A stretch of DNA of 23,516 bases from a virus, in IMG/VR virus record IMGVR_UViG_3300037193_003602, positions 1 to 23,516 of that record; one strand, written 5' to 3'. Of the stretch, positions 7,306 through 13,781 are shown piece after piece. Under the pieces are notes generated by a model. That model was given only the letters and a program-made list of their open reading frames with translations, did no database searches and had not been told where the DNA came from. The stretch's first letter is position 1. Each line of letters starts with the position of its first letter. The position numbers and the translations under genes are program-made.

Positions 7306-9072
7306 TCACTTAATTAAACGCAGTGGTGCCGCATTGGTGTTTTGCAGTTGTAGCGCGATGGAATCCAATTGGTCTTCCGTTGCGCCGTCTGCATAGCGTT
7401 GTTTTAACCACGCGAAATGCTCCGCGCCTTTCCATGCATCGCCCATTTTTTCAGCCAATTTTTTAGCGAGTTGCACAGGGGAAAGTTTGGGTAATTCGAT
7501 GACTGGCGCGTTGATTTCATGCTGGGTACCGCGCTTGGTCATATAATCTGGCAGCACGGTATCGGTGATATTTTTCATCGGGTCGATTGCACCGCTAAAC
7601 GGCACCTTCTTGGCTTTACGATTGCGCGCTGCCTCTTCATCCGTTTCAGCAGCCATTAGCAACCGCTCAATGGATTTGCGATTCGTATCGGTTTTTGAAT
7701 CCGCGTGGCGATGGTGGCTTTCACCCCATACAGGCCCGCCGATTGGGAAGCCATACTCATTTTTCTGAATTGGTTCAATGACGGTAATAACTTTGCGGCC
7801 ATCGGCATCCATCGTTATGACTTGCGCGCTATTGTCATCACTCCATGGGTTGATGGTGACTAATAATTTTTCCTTAACCTCCACATCGGGAATATTTGCG
7901 ACGCTGTATTCGCGACCATTGAAGTCGATGGTCAGTTGTGTAGAAACTGTCCGCTGCACTGGCGCTGCATAACTGAGGTCTCGCATCAATTTCGCGGGTG
8001 GGGCCAGTTTTAGCTGCGACTCCGTAATTCGTGACCACACGGCGTAACGGGTTTCGTTTGTGCGTGTGTGGATTTTTGTTGCGTTGAACCAACGCATCCA
8101 CTCCCAAGCCTTGGTGTTTAATTCAGCAAAGCTGGTGGGCGGTTGCTTCATCATTTTTATGCGATGTTCAAACTCACATTCCACAATATCGTTTGCTTTT
8201 TCTACCTGTCCTTTCGCCCAAGGCTGCTTTGGTTTATTAACCTGTAACACAATACCCAGCGCATCGCACAAATTACCAAACACGGCGCCAATGCCAGCAC
8301 TACCTGGGTCAATTACCACCATTTTGGGTATGCCATTCACAGGGTCTTGAACATCCCGCTTTTGCGTTGCCGCAATAAACGCAGTAACCAAATTTTTTCC
8401 GCTTTCCGCACCGGGTACGTAGTGCACGTAAATCCAGCCGCTTGCATGGTCGGTGATCACATAACGCCAGACGCGTTCTTTCTCCACCCGCACTATGTTT
8501 TCCGGCTTATTTTTATAAAACTGCTCTTTCTCCATCACATGCAGTGCTTCGCCTGCTTTGGATGGCAGGTAGTAAAGTACACAGAGTGACGGGTCTATTT
8601 GCCAAACATGGTTTGGGTGCAGGCTCACCATGGTTGTTTTGGCGCTAGGCTTATTGATTTGATCAGGATGCAAGCGGTAACCGTAGAGCGCTCGCGTTAC
8701 GGCGCTTTCGCTCAACGGTTTTAATTCACCCGTTTTGGTGCACACCTTTTCCGCACGCACCAACCCATTGGCTCGCAAAACTTCGAGTGCGTTTTTAACA
8801 GTGGCTAAGCGCTTTTCGTTTTTACGTGCACTTTCCACCAGATACGCGCTGATGATTTTTGCTTCTTCAAATGGCAATTCGCTGGTGCCAGCATCGCTGC
8901 GACGTTTACGGGTTTTCACGATAGCCACCTCTTTTAACTTGCGGTGCAACGTTGCCAATGACATGCCCAAGTCTTCCGCCGCCGCCTGATAGACGGCATT
9001 CTTTTGGCCGTGGCCCGCTGCCTCCGCAGCGCGGGCAACGGCTTGCAAAGCCTCTATCAATGCTGGGTTCAT
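7306..9072 (-). CDS. A: Mu A-like DDE transposase
   Basis: The 588-residue protein carries an N-terminal helix-turn-helix (about 10-50, with DLGMSLATLHRKL). A basic linker follows, then an RNase H-like rve catalytic core with WQID (D160), MVVIDPG (D255) and KGQVEKAND (E291). The spacing of 35 residues between the second D and the E is the classical DD35E. A Mu-A beta-barrel region follows (LTIDFNGREYSVANI), and a C-terminal tail of about 100 residues that should contact B. The enzyme performs end cleavage and strand transfer, both for integration and for replicative transposition. The ATG at 9072 overlaps the DUF3102 stop (ATGA) and has GGGAAG upstream. The catalytic triad is intact, so the element looks functional. 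Confidence 0.93.
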   Translation of the reverse strand: MNPALIEALQAVARAAEAAGHGQKNAVYQAAAEDLGMSLATLHRKLKEVAIVKTRKRRSDAGTSELPFEEAKIISAYLVESARKNEKRLATVKNALEVLRANGLVRAEKVCTKTGELKPLSESAVTRALYGYRLHPDQINKPSAKTTMVSLHPNHVWQIDPSLCVLYYLPSKAGEALHVMEKEQFYKNKPENIVRVEKERVWRYVITDHASGWIYVHYVPGAESGKNLVTAFIAATQKRDVQDPVNGIPKMVVIDPGSAGIGAVFGNLCDALGIVLQVNKPKQPWAKGQVEKANDIVECEFEHRIKMMKQPPTSFAELNTKAWEWMRWFNATKIHTRTNETRYAVWSRITESQLKLAPPAKLMRDLSYAAPVQRTVSTQLTIDFNGREYSVANIPDVEVKEKLLVTINPWSDDNSAQVITMDADGRKVITVIEPIQKNEYGFPIGGPVWGESHHRHADSKTDTNRKSIERLLMAAETDEEAARNRKAKKVPFSGAIDPMKNITDTVLPDYMTKRGTQHEINAPVIELPKLSPVQLAKKLAEKMGDAWKGAEHFAWLKQRYADGATEDQLDSIALQLQNTNAAPLRLIK

Positions 9073-9917
9073 TCTTGTTCTTCCCACTCCGTACCGGCAC
9101 CTGCAAATGCACTGCGTAAGAACTTAACGGCGTCGTCCAGCATTTTGATTTGCGACTTAATGAATTCGTGTTGCGATTCGCCAAATGCCTCCAGCATGTC
9201 TAATGCGTTGTGCATGTTGGTGCGTATTTGCTGCTCAATATCATTTTGTATCGCTGAAATTTCGCTACGCATTTGCTTAATGTCTTCGTCAACAGGCATG
9301 CGCTTGATGCGATTAATTAGCTTGGATTGCTCGTTGATTTTTTTATCTTTGTCGGAAATTACGCGCTCTTGGTCTTGCTGCTGGTCGCGCGCTTTGCGCA
9401 AAGCCTGGCGCAGTTCGCGCGAACTCATGCGGTCAATCTCATCCAAATTCATACCGGCTATGGTTCCGCCTTCGGCCAGTTCTGCCAGCGAGTCGTCATC
9501 CTCGGTCATGAGTTCAAATAATTTGGTTTTACCCAAAACCGCCAGCGCTGGCGCTTTTGATTGGAGCGTTGGGGAGAGGTACTTGATCGCGCTTTGCATC
9601 ATGCGCTGGGCGGTACGTTCCGGCAGGCCAATTTGCTCACGCACAATGGTTTCAAATTCGCCATGCGGTTCATGCTCTTTCAAAATAACAAGGCGCTTGC
9701 CTGCCTCCAGCATTGCTTCGGCGCTTGTTGCCATGTAGAAGCGCGCTTCATGCACAACACGGCTGCGGTCATACGGTAAGCCTTCACCGTAGGCAGTCAT
9801 GACCTGCTGCGAATGTTCGCTTGCCACATTTGCTGTGTTGCGAACTTGGTCCCAGCTAGTAATAGAGGGAACTTCGTTTTCAATAACGTCAGTTGTCACG
9901 GCTTTTTTTCTGGCCAT
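9069..9917 (-). CDS. DUF3102 family protein with coiled coil
   Basis: The 282-residue protein has a DUF3102 domain at about 35-150. Marks are AEAMLEAGKRLVILKEHEPHGEF and then LPERTAQRMMQSA, the signature glycine-x-x-leucine with LKE-x-x-x-HG-x-F and R-T-A-Q-R. A long charged coiled coil follows at about 165-235 (LRQALRKARDQQQDQERVIS, many K, E and Q), then a helical end. The domain occurs in phage and plasmid proteins of unclear function, often next to transposition or partition genes. It is directly upstream of A and overlaps it by four bases, so a role as a transposition helper is possible. The ATG at 9917 has GGAG eight bases upstream. Confidence 0.75.
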   Translation of the reverse strand: MARKKAVTTDVIENEVPSITSWDQVRNTANVASEHSQQVMTAYGEGLPYDRSRVVHEARFYMATSAEAMLEAGKRLVILKEHEPHGEFETIVREQIGLPERTAQRMMQSAIKYLSPTLQSKAPALAVLGKTKLFELMTEDDDSLAELAEGGTIAGMNLDEIDRMSSRELRQALRKARDQQQDQERVISDKDKKINEQSKLINRIKRMPVDEDIKQMRSEISAIQNDIEQQIRTNMHNALDMLEAFGESQHEFIKSQIKMLDDAVKFLRSAFAGAGTEWEEQE

Positions 9918-9930
9918 TTTTTATCTCCGG

Positions 9931-10242
9931 TTAGCGTGCGCCCGAATGGACGCGTTGGTTAAGTTCGTTGATGCGGCCTTGGGCGCGCGCCATTTCATCC
10001 GCATGTGCTTGTGCTATTTGCAGCATGCGCACGCTCAGTGCGTAGCGCCCGTTGTCCAGCTTCATTGCAAAATTCTCGGCAATTAGCGTGTTCAAACAGC
10101 GGTTAACGGTTGCGGGGCTTTCGCCCAGGTGTTTTGCCAAATCGGTATTGCTTAAACCGTTGAGTGTTTGGCCCTTGAGTGCGCTGATCACGCGCAGCAA
10201 ACGGGCGCCACTTTCGAGCGTGCGAGTTTTATCGTTACTCAT
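9931..10242 (-). CDS. IclR-type winged-helix regulator
   Basis: The 103-residue protein has a winged helix at about 8-75. It shows SGARLLRVISALKGQTLNGLS, then NTDLAKHLGESPATVNRCLNTLIAENF as the helix-turn-helix, then LDNGRYALSVRM as the wing. This is the plan of the IclR DNA-binding domain without the effector domain. Small IclR-like proteins occur in early operons of BcepMu/B3-type phages. The ATG at 10242 overlaps the preceding stop by eight bases and has GGAAG upstream. Confidence 0.72.
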   Translation of the reverse strand: MSNDKTRTLESGARLLRVISALKGQTLNGLSNTDLAKHLGESPATVNRCLNTLIAENFAMKLDNGRYALSVRMLQIAQAHADEMARAQGRINELNQRVHSGAR

Positions 10243-10450
10243 CTTCCAACTGCTCCAGCAATTCCAGGGCTTCGTTGTAATTGTGGTGCGGCATATAGCC
10301 CACACTGTGAACACCGAGCAAAAAGCCTTTAATCAGTGTTAATGAATTGCTGCACCAATCACTCACCAATTCGTCCCAAGGGTTGAGCACCGAATACACC
10401 TGGGGCAAAAGGCTGCTGACTTGATGGAGGATTTGGGATTGCTTACCCAT
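10235..10450 (-). CDS. Small hypothetical protein
   Basis: The 71-residue protein is not recognised. It begins MGKQSQILHQVSSLLPQVY, contains DELVSDWCSNSLTLIKGFL, and ends with an acidic ALELLEQLEDE. The tail is probably helical. The start has GGGAG seven bases upstream, and the gene overlaps both neighbours by eight bases, so it is translated as part of the operon between two regulators. Confidence 0.45.
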   Translation of the reverse strand: MGKQSQILHQVSSLLPQVYSVLNPWDELVSDWCSNSLTLIKGFLLGVHSVGYMPHHNYNEALELLEQLEDE

Positions 10451-10865
10451 TGCATATCTCCCTTCTGTTGACGGTTTTTGATTGCAGCGATGCAGCTGCT
10501 GCGTGGGGTTGGTCCAGCGGTAACTGGTTAATCGTTATTTCTTCAACCGGAATCACCGCTACGGCGATCATTACGCGCATATCGCCACCGCAAGCGCGTA
10601 TTGCAGATTGCACGTTGCTAATAAGGGCGTTGGCGCCTGCGCTGGTTTGTATGGCATTGGCGGGTAGTGCAAAAACAACTTGGCCTATATCCATGATTGC
10701 TTGCGCAACCTCGCTGGACTGGCTGATTTGCTGTTGCAATTGGTAAGCGTGGATGGTGCGAAGCACATCGACTGTTGACATACCCATTTCAGTGGCAATT
10801 TTTTTTGCATCGCCGACCTTTTTGTATTTGCGCAAGATTTCTGCATCGCGTTCGTTGGTGTTCAT
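10443..10865 (-). CDS. Hypothetical protein with N-terminal helix-turn-helix
   Basis: The 140-residue product starts with a probable helix-turn-helix (ILRKYKKVGDAKKIATEMGM, then STVDVLRTIHAY). A middle region follows with small residues (FALPANAIQTSAGANALI), then a strand-rich part (DMRVMIAVAVIPVEEITINQ). I do not know the family. The ATG at 10865 has AGGAG eight bases upstream; the frame continues to 10967 without a ribosome site and crosses the preceding gene, so the short form is used. It is the second gene of the early operon. Confidence 0.5.
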   Translation of the reverse strand: MNTNERDAEILRKYKKVGDAKKIATEMGMSTVDVLRTIHAYQLQQQISQSSEVAQAIMDIGQVVFALPANAIQTSAGANALISNVQSAIRACGGDMRVMIAVAVIPVEEITINQLPLDQPHAAAASLQSKTVNRREICNG

Positions 10866-10890
10866 GGTTTTGCTCCTTGTTGTTTTCCGG

Positions 10891-11115
10891 TTATGCGGCT
10901 TTCTTATTAATTGCGTCGGGGTCTTCTTTAATGCCCAAGGCGATGGCGGCCCTATGGGCTTTGCCACGGCTTCCCTTGGATTTTTCTCTTAACACGTCGG
11001 TTACTGCGCCATAGTCCAGCCCCAGGCGCTTACACCAATCCACAATGCAAATGCCATAACGCTGGAACCAGGCGCGAGCCTGCTTGGCAGTGGATGGATA
11101 AGGGGGTCTTTTCAT
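10891..11115 (-). CDS. BcepMu gp16-family DNA-binding protein (Ner analogue)
   Basis: The 74-residue protein reads STAKQARAWFQRYGICIVDW, then CKRLGLDYGAVTDVLREKSKG, then RGKAHRAAIALGIKE. The order of an ARAWF-x-x-x-GI helix, a helix-turn-helix, SRG-x-AH and ALG-x-K is the hallmark of the BcepMu gp16 family of phage-associated proteins. It occupies the place of ner, the first gene of the early operon opposite the repressor, so a turn-down role on the early promoter is likely (inference from position). The start is the ATG at 11115 with GGAGA just before it; a longer frame has no such site. The start codon lies inside a copy of the operator core GACAAATATG. Confidence 0.78.
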   Translation of the reverse strand: MKRPPYPSTAKQARAWFQRYGICIVDWCKRLGLDYGAVTDVLREKSKGSRGKAHRAAIALGIKEDPDAINKKAA

Positions 11116-11125
11116 ATTTGTCTCC
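11112..11125 (-). promoter_or_regulatory. Imperfect operator at the start of the Ner-type gene
   Basis: On the minus strand this reads GGAGACAAATATGA. It shares the ten bases GACAAATATG with the operator that overlaps the repressor start, and here too the ATG is the start codon of the gene. The right half of the dyad is degenerate, so binding may be weak, or the similarity may only reflect similar translation signals. Confidence 0.4.
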
Positions 11126-11137
11126 GTCTGCGAAGAT

Positions 11138-11151
11138 GGACGTTTATGTCT
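11138..11151 (+). promoter_or_regulatory. Operator copy 1 (GGACGTTTATGTCT)
   Basis: This is a 14-base near-palindrome whose core GACGTTTATGTC differs from the perfect dyad GACATTTATGTC by one base. It lies in the 60-bp space between the divergent Ner-type and repressor genes, where the early promoter and the repressor promoter must be. It is a probable binding site of the XRE repressor, the Ner-type protein, or both. Confidence 0.65.
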
Positions 11152-11167
11152 ATTTTCGGAAAGATTA

Positions 11168-11181
11168 GGACAAATATGTCT
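11168..11181 (+). promoter_or_regulatory. Operator copy 2 (GGACAAATATGTCT), over the repressor start codon
   Basis: This is the second 14-base copy, 30 bases (about three helical turns) from copy 1. Its ATG is the start codon of the repressor gene, and its first bases supply the AGGA ribosome site. Occupancy would therefore block the repressor promoter region or its leader, which suggests autoregulation. On the minus strand the same place gives TTGTCC, a possible -35 for the early promoter, but I could not find a convincing -10. Confidence 0.65.
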
Positions 11182-11637
11182 AACAGTCAAGAGATTAACA
11201 GCCCTCTTTCGGACATTTATGTCTGTTTAAGATTGAAAGAGGAGCGTGAGCGCAAGAGGTTGAGCCAAGGTCAGGTTGCAGCCGAACTGGGGGTTACCGG
11301 AAAAACCGTGTGGCGATGGGAAAAGGAAATTCCCATACCTAGCGATAAATTGAATATGTTGAAGAATTTGGGGTTCGATGTTGTTTATGTGCTTACCGGG
11401 GAACGAAGCCTCAGCTCCATGATTGCGGCTGATTTAACTGGTGTTCAATATGAAATCTATGGTGAAAATGGCAGGGCGCCACGAATGCCGGGTGATGGGG
11501 TTGGTGAGCCTGTATCGGAATACGAAGTGAGACTAAAGAAACTATGCAAAGACTTTATGGATATCGATGAGCCAGGACGCTTGGTTGTCGAAGCAATGAT
11601 TGCGGCGCTACTAACAAAGAAAAATACGGAGAATTAA
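11176..11637 (+). CDS. XRE-family phage repressor
   Basis: The 153-residue protein has an XRE helix-turn-helix at about 17-72: CLRLKEERERKRLSQGQVAA, then ELGVTGKTVWRWEKEIPIPS, then KLNMLKNLGFDVVYVLTG. The VVYVLTGE end is typical of phage-repressor-like XRE proteins. The C-terminal half (about 80-150) is acidic and helical, with no S24 peptidase or serine-lysine dyad, so induction would not go through RecA-stimulated self-cleavage. I choose the ATG at 11176, with AGGA five bases upstream, over the ATG at 11146. It is divergent from the early operon, the standard place of the c repressor. It probably binds the GGACnnnTATGTCT sites around its own start. Confidence 0.8.
   Translation: MSNSQEINSPLSDIYVCLRLKEERERKRLSQGQVAAELGVTGKTVWRWEKEIPIPSDKLNMLKNLGFDVVYVLTGERSLSSMIAADLTGVQYEIYGENGRAPRMPGDGVGEPVSEYEVRLKKLCKDFMDIDEPGRLVVEAMIAALLTKKNTEN
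11211..11224 (+). promoter_or_regulatory. Operator copy 3 (GGACATTTATGTCT), inside the repressor gene
   Basis: This is the best copy, with perfect dyad symmetry in GACATTTATGTC. It lies 43 bases (about four turns) after copy 2, within codons 12-17 of the repressor. The phased spacing of the three sites suggests cooperative binding on one face of the DNA. Confidence 0.65.
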
Positions 11638-11640
11638 ATT

Positions 11641-12027
11641 ATGCGAATTTTGATGCTTGGGTTGGTTATCGTAGGGGCGGTTTTACTTTCGGGCTGCAAA
11701 ACTGATGAAGAGAAGCTTGTTGATGCATGTGTCGATGGATTGGAAGCATATTTACAGAAGCGTGCCAAATTTGAAGGCTGGTCAATCGCAAATGCGAAGG
11801 GGAAAATTTATGAGATGGAGGTTGATAGTGAACGAAACAAAAAATACGACACAGATCAATTTTGGACTTTTAAAGTACTTATTCATGGTTTCACAGTAAA
11901 GAATAGATTCAATGCTGACGTTAAATCTATCGCATCCTGTAATGGCTTTCTGAGTAAGTACAGTGACGGTAAATATGACCCACCAGAGCTGACGATGTTG
12001 GAAATTACCGTAAGCGATCAACCATGA
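11641..12027 (+). CDS. Putative lipoprotein, co-transcribed with the repressor
   Basis: The 128-residue protein has a lipoprotein signal (MRILMLGLVIVGAVLLSGCK) with lipobox LSGC and C19 as the lipidated residue. The mature part is soluble, with two further cysteines (C29 in DACVDG and C100 in IASCNG) that could form a disulphide, and a WTFKVLIHGF strand. I do not recognise a family. It starts three bases after the repressor stop, with GGAGA before the ATG, so it is probably expressed in the lysogen. Lipoproteins in such positions often act in superinfection exclusion or lysogenic conversion. That role is inferred from position and signal peptide only. Confidence 0.65.
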   Translation: MRILMLGLVIVGAVLLSGCKTDEEKLVDACVDGLEAYLQKRAKFEGWSIANAKGKIYEMEVDSERNKKYDTDQFWTFKVLIHGFTVKNRFNADVKSIASCNGFLSKYSDGKYDPPELTMLEITVSDQP

Positions 12028-12031
12028 GCTA

Positions 12032-12181
12032 TTAAGTAATCTGGTCAGGCGTAAGCCCATCTTTAAGGGTGACCCAAATTGTCACCATCGGAATTAAATT
12101 CACACACAGTCGCCGGTTATAGGGCGACCAGTGCGCTCCAATCCAAAAATTACCCCAACGAAATTTAACTCCCCATTTCAT
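12032..12181 (-). CDS. Small 49-residue protein, tryptophan rich
   Basis: A short minus-strand frame starts at the ATG ending at 12181, with AGGGGGC five to six bases upstream, and stops at 12032. The product begins MKWGVKFRWGNFWIGAHWSP, continues YNRRLCVNLIPMVTIWVTLK and ends DGLTPDQIT. Five tryptophans, the WSPYNRRLCVNLIP motif and the clear ribosome site argue for a real gene. I have a general memory of small phage proteins with a similar SPYNRR-x-C-x-N-L-x-P motif, but I cannot name a family. It is convergent with the lipoprotein gene, four bases apart, and fills an otherwise empty stretch. Function unknown. Confidence 0.6.
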   Translation of the reverse strand: MKWGVKFRWGNFWIGAHWSPYNRRLCVNLIPMVTIWVTLKDGLTPDQIT

Positions 12182-12253
12182 AAGTGCCCCCTAGAACGGC
12201 AAATCTCTGGTTTGATTGACCCTTCCATCCTCGCGCGCGCGCCGTGGAATGTA

Positions 12254-12298
12254 TTTTTGCGCGCGCAAAATTACACAAATGAATGCTCCCGCTAATCT
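12254..12298 (+). promoter_or_regulatory. Putative activated late promoter before the lysis genes (Plys position)
   Basis: A 22-base element at 12254-12275 consists of the perfect palindrome TTTTGCGCGCGCAAAA (12255-12270) with one more T before it and TTACA after it. The same 22 bases occur once more, before gene I. About 31-33 bases from the palindrome centre are GCTAAT and TAATCT, possible -10 boxes, and no -35 is visible. That is the plan of promoters activated by Mu Mor or C. Transcription would begin near 12305 and read into the holin gene. The remaining stretch between 12182 and 12351 holds only an alternating CG tract at 12232-12243 and no gene I can support. Confidence 0.55.
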
Positions 12299-12351
12299 GG
12301 CGTTGTTGGTACGAACTAAAACTATTCAACGAAAAGCTTACGGAGTGTGTA

Positions 12352-12783
12352 ATGGAAAAACTAATTTTGATTGCCTCATTGGTGCTCGTATTTTCTGCAT
12401 CGGCTTGGTTGTTACTGAAATTGTTCCCTGGGCAATCAAAGTCCGAGGAAGTATGGCCGCGTTTATTTGCCTGGGTCTTTTTTACAGCCGTGGTATTTGC
12501 CGGGCTTTATTTTATTTCCCCGGCACAGGCAGCAGTGGCGTATTACAAATTCACGCTGGTAATTGGTTCCTCATTGCTGGGGTACTGGATTGACAGGGCA
12601 ATATTTCCGTATTCCAGGCCCGATGGTTATTTAAAAGAATTTTGGCAAAAAGGCAGCGATGAACCGATTGGGCGCGCGGACTATGAAGTTGTAGAGCAAT
12701 ACAACCGCGTGTTCGGTACCGCGATGATTCGCCGCGCGATTATTATCGGCTCGACGGTACTCAGTGTTTGCCTGGGGCTATAA
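12352..12783 (+). CDS. Putative holin (2/3 transmembrane type)
   Basis: The 143-residue protein has hydrophobic segments at about 3-22 (LILIASLVLVFSASAWLLL), 40-58, 63-85 (including VIGSSLLGYWID) and 122-143 (AIIIGSTVLSVCLGL). The middle carries LGYWIDRAIFPYSRPDGYL, a motif I know from Mu-like phage holins of the putative 2/3-TM class. It is the first gene after the predicted late promoter and directly upstream of the lytic enzyme, so it most likely forms the membrane lesion that times lysis. The ATG at 12352 has CGGAG eight bases upstream; a longer reading from 12283 has no such site. Confidence 0.72.
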   Translation: MEKLILIASLVLVFSASAWLLLKLFPGQSKSEEVWPRLFAWVFFTAVVFAGLYFISPAQAAVAYYKFTLVIGSSLLGYWIDRAIFPYSRPDGYLKEFWQKGSDEPIGRADYEVVEQYNRVFGTAMIRRAIIIGSTVLSVCLGL

Positions 12784-12785
12784 CC

Positions 12786-13538
12786 ATGAACAAATTAATT
12801 TTATGGTGGCCTCAAATCGCCATTATTGTCCTGTTCGCAGTGCAATGTTGTGCCGCGATCTGGATGCACGGCAATCAAGTAAAAATTCACGTATTCCCAA
12901 GCTTTGTTCGCACAGCGCTATTTTTATTCTTGTTGTCTGCGGGTGGTTTCTTTGTAAAACCAGCGTCGGCAGAAATTATCCCAAATGCAGCAAAACAACA
13001 CCGCGCAACGCTCGTACGCAGCGCGCATATGGTGTGGGGTTTGGATGCGCCCGTTGCAACGTTTGCTGGCCAAGTGCATCAGGAAAGCCGTTGGAATGTA
13101 GTTGCGCGTTCGCCCGTTGGTGCTGAGGGTTTAGCGCAATTCATGCCGACAACTACAGAATGGATTGCAGCGGCGTACCCGAAACATTTAGCAGCCGCAC
13201 AACCGTATAACCCAGGCTGGGCAATGCGAGCCCTGGTGCAATACGACCTGTGGTTATATTCACGAAACCAAGCCCGTAGCCCATGCGAGAAATGGGCAAT
13301 GATCCTCTCGGCCTACAACGGCGGCCAAGGTTGGGTTAACCGTGACCGCAGGCTGGCGTTAGCTTCCGGGGCTGATGGGCTGGCTTGGTTTGACTCAATC
13401 GAAAAATTCAATGCGGGCCGTTCCGCCGCAAACTTTAAAGAAAACCGACATTACCCGCGCGTAATTCTATTGCGTTGGGAGCCGCTTTATGTGGATTCCG
13501 GTTGGGGTAATGGGGTTTGTACCAGTTTTAAATTCTGA
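12786..13538 (+). CDS. Lytic transglycosylase (SLT/lysozyme-like endolysin) with membrane N-terminus
   Basis: The 250-residue protein has an SLT-type domain at about 75-200. The catalytic glutamate lies in GQVHQESRW (E100), followed by the substrate motif GAEGLAQFMPTT and the later SAYNGG. It cuts the glycan strand of murein for host lysis. The N-terminus is unusual. A first membrane segment (about 5-27) is followed by a short basic stretch and a second one (about 42-58) that ends in KPASA, a good signal peptidase site. An internal ATG at 12864 would give just the second segment as a plain signal peptide. The ATG at 12786 follows the holin stop by two bases. Confidence 0.8.
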   Translation: MNKLILWWPQIAIIVLFAVQCCAAIWMHGNQVKIHVFPSFVRTALFLFLLSAGGFFVKPASAEIIPNAAKQHRATLVRSAHMVWGLDAPVATFAGQVHQESRWNVVARSPVGAEGLAQFMPTTTEWIAAAYPKHLAAAQPYNPGWAMRALVQYDLWLYSRNQARSPCEKWAMILSAYNGGQGWVNRDRRLALASGADGLAWFDSIEKFNAGRSAANFKENRHYPRVILLRWEPLYVDSGWGNGVCTSFKF

Positions 13539-13549
13539 GGATTTACACA

Positions 13550-13768
13550 ATGAATATGCGCGCAAAATTTCAAGTTGCCAGTGTCACCTTCAGCGAAAAC
13601 GGGGCGGAGGTAAAACTGGTTCCGGTGGTGAATGGAAGTGAAGAAAACCAGAAGTTCTTCAAATGGACACCATACGGTGAGATCAAGTTAGGGCTGGTTA
13701 ACAAGGAGCAGGCCGAAGCAATGAAACCCGGTAAAGCGTTTTATATCGACTTTACCCCCGCTGAGTAA
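13550..13768 (+). CDS. Small conserved phage protein
   Basis: The 72-residue protein reads RAKFQVASVTFSENGAEVKL, then FFKWTPYGEIKLGLVNKEQA, and ends KPGKAFYIDFTPAE. The pattern of strands, with TP-x-x-x-I-x-L-x-x-x-N and a final FY-x-DFTPA, is common to small phage proteins of unknown function that sit in lysis or pre-terminase regions. It looks like an all-beta fold. The ATG has GAGG nine bases upstream. It is followed at short distance by Rz. Confidence 0.6.
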   Translation: MNMRAKFQVASVTFSENGAEVKLVPVVNGSEENQKFFKWTPYGEIKLGLVNKEQAEAMKPGKAFYIDFTPAE

Positions 13769-13781
13769 CCAGGTGAAGACC

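Noticed and set aside
9004-9738. A long plus-strand open frame of 244 codons opposite the DUF3102 gene.
   Set aside because: It lies antisense to a clearly recognised gene, has a serine- and cysteine-rich shadow composition, and has no ribosome site or operon context.
11146-11175. The ATG at 11146 as start of the repressor.
   Set aside because: The bases before it contain no ribosome site, while the ATG at 11176 has AGGA at good spacing and still includes the entire helix-turn-helix.
12232-12243. Alternating CG tract near the lysis promoter, considered as a further regulatory element.
   Set aside because: It has no partner elsewhere in the window and no flanking symmetry beyond the simple alternation; it may be only low-complexity sequence.
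13551-13566. Partial copy of the late element (GCGCGCAAAATT) at the start of the small gene at 13550.
   Set aside because: Only 12 bases match, the left arm of the palindrome is missing, and the bases are explained by the coding sequence MRAKF and the frequent GCGC in this genome.
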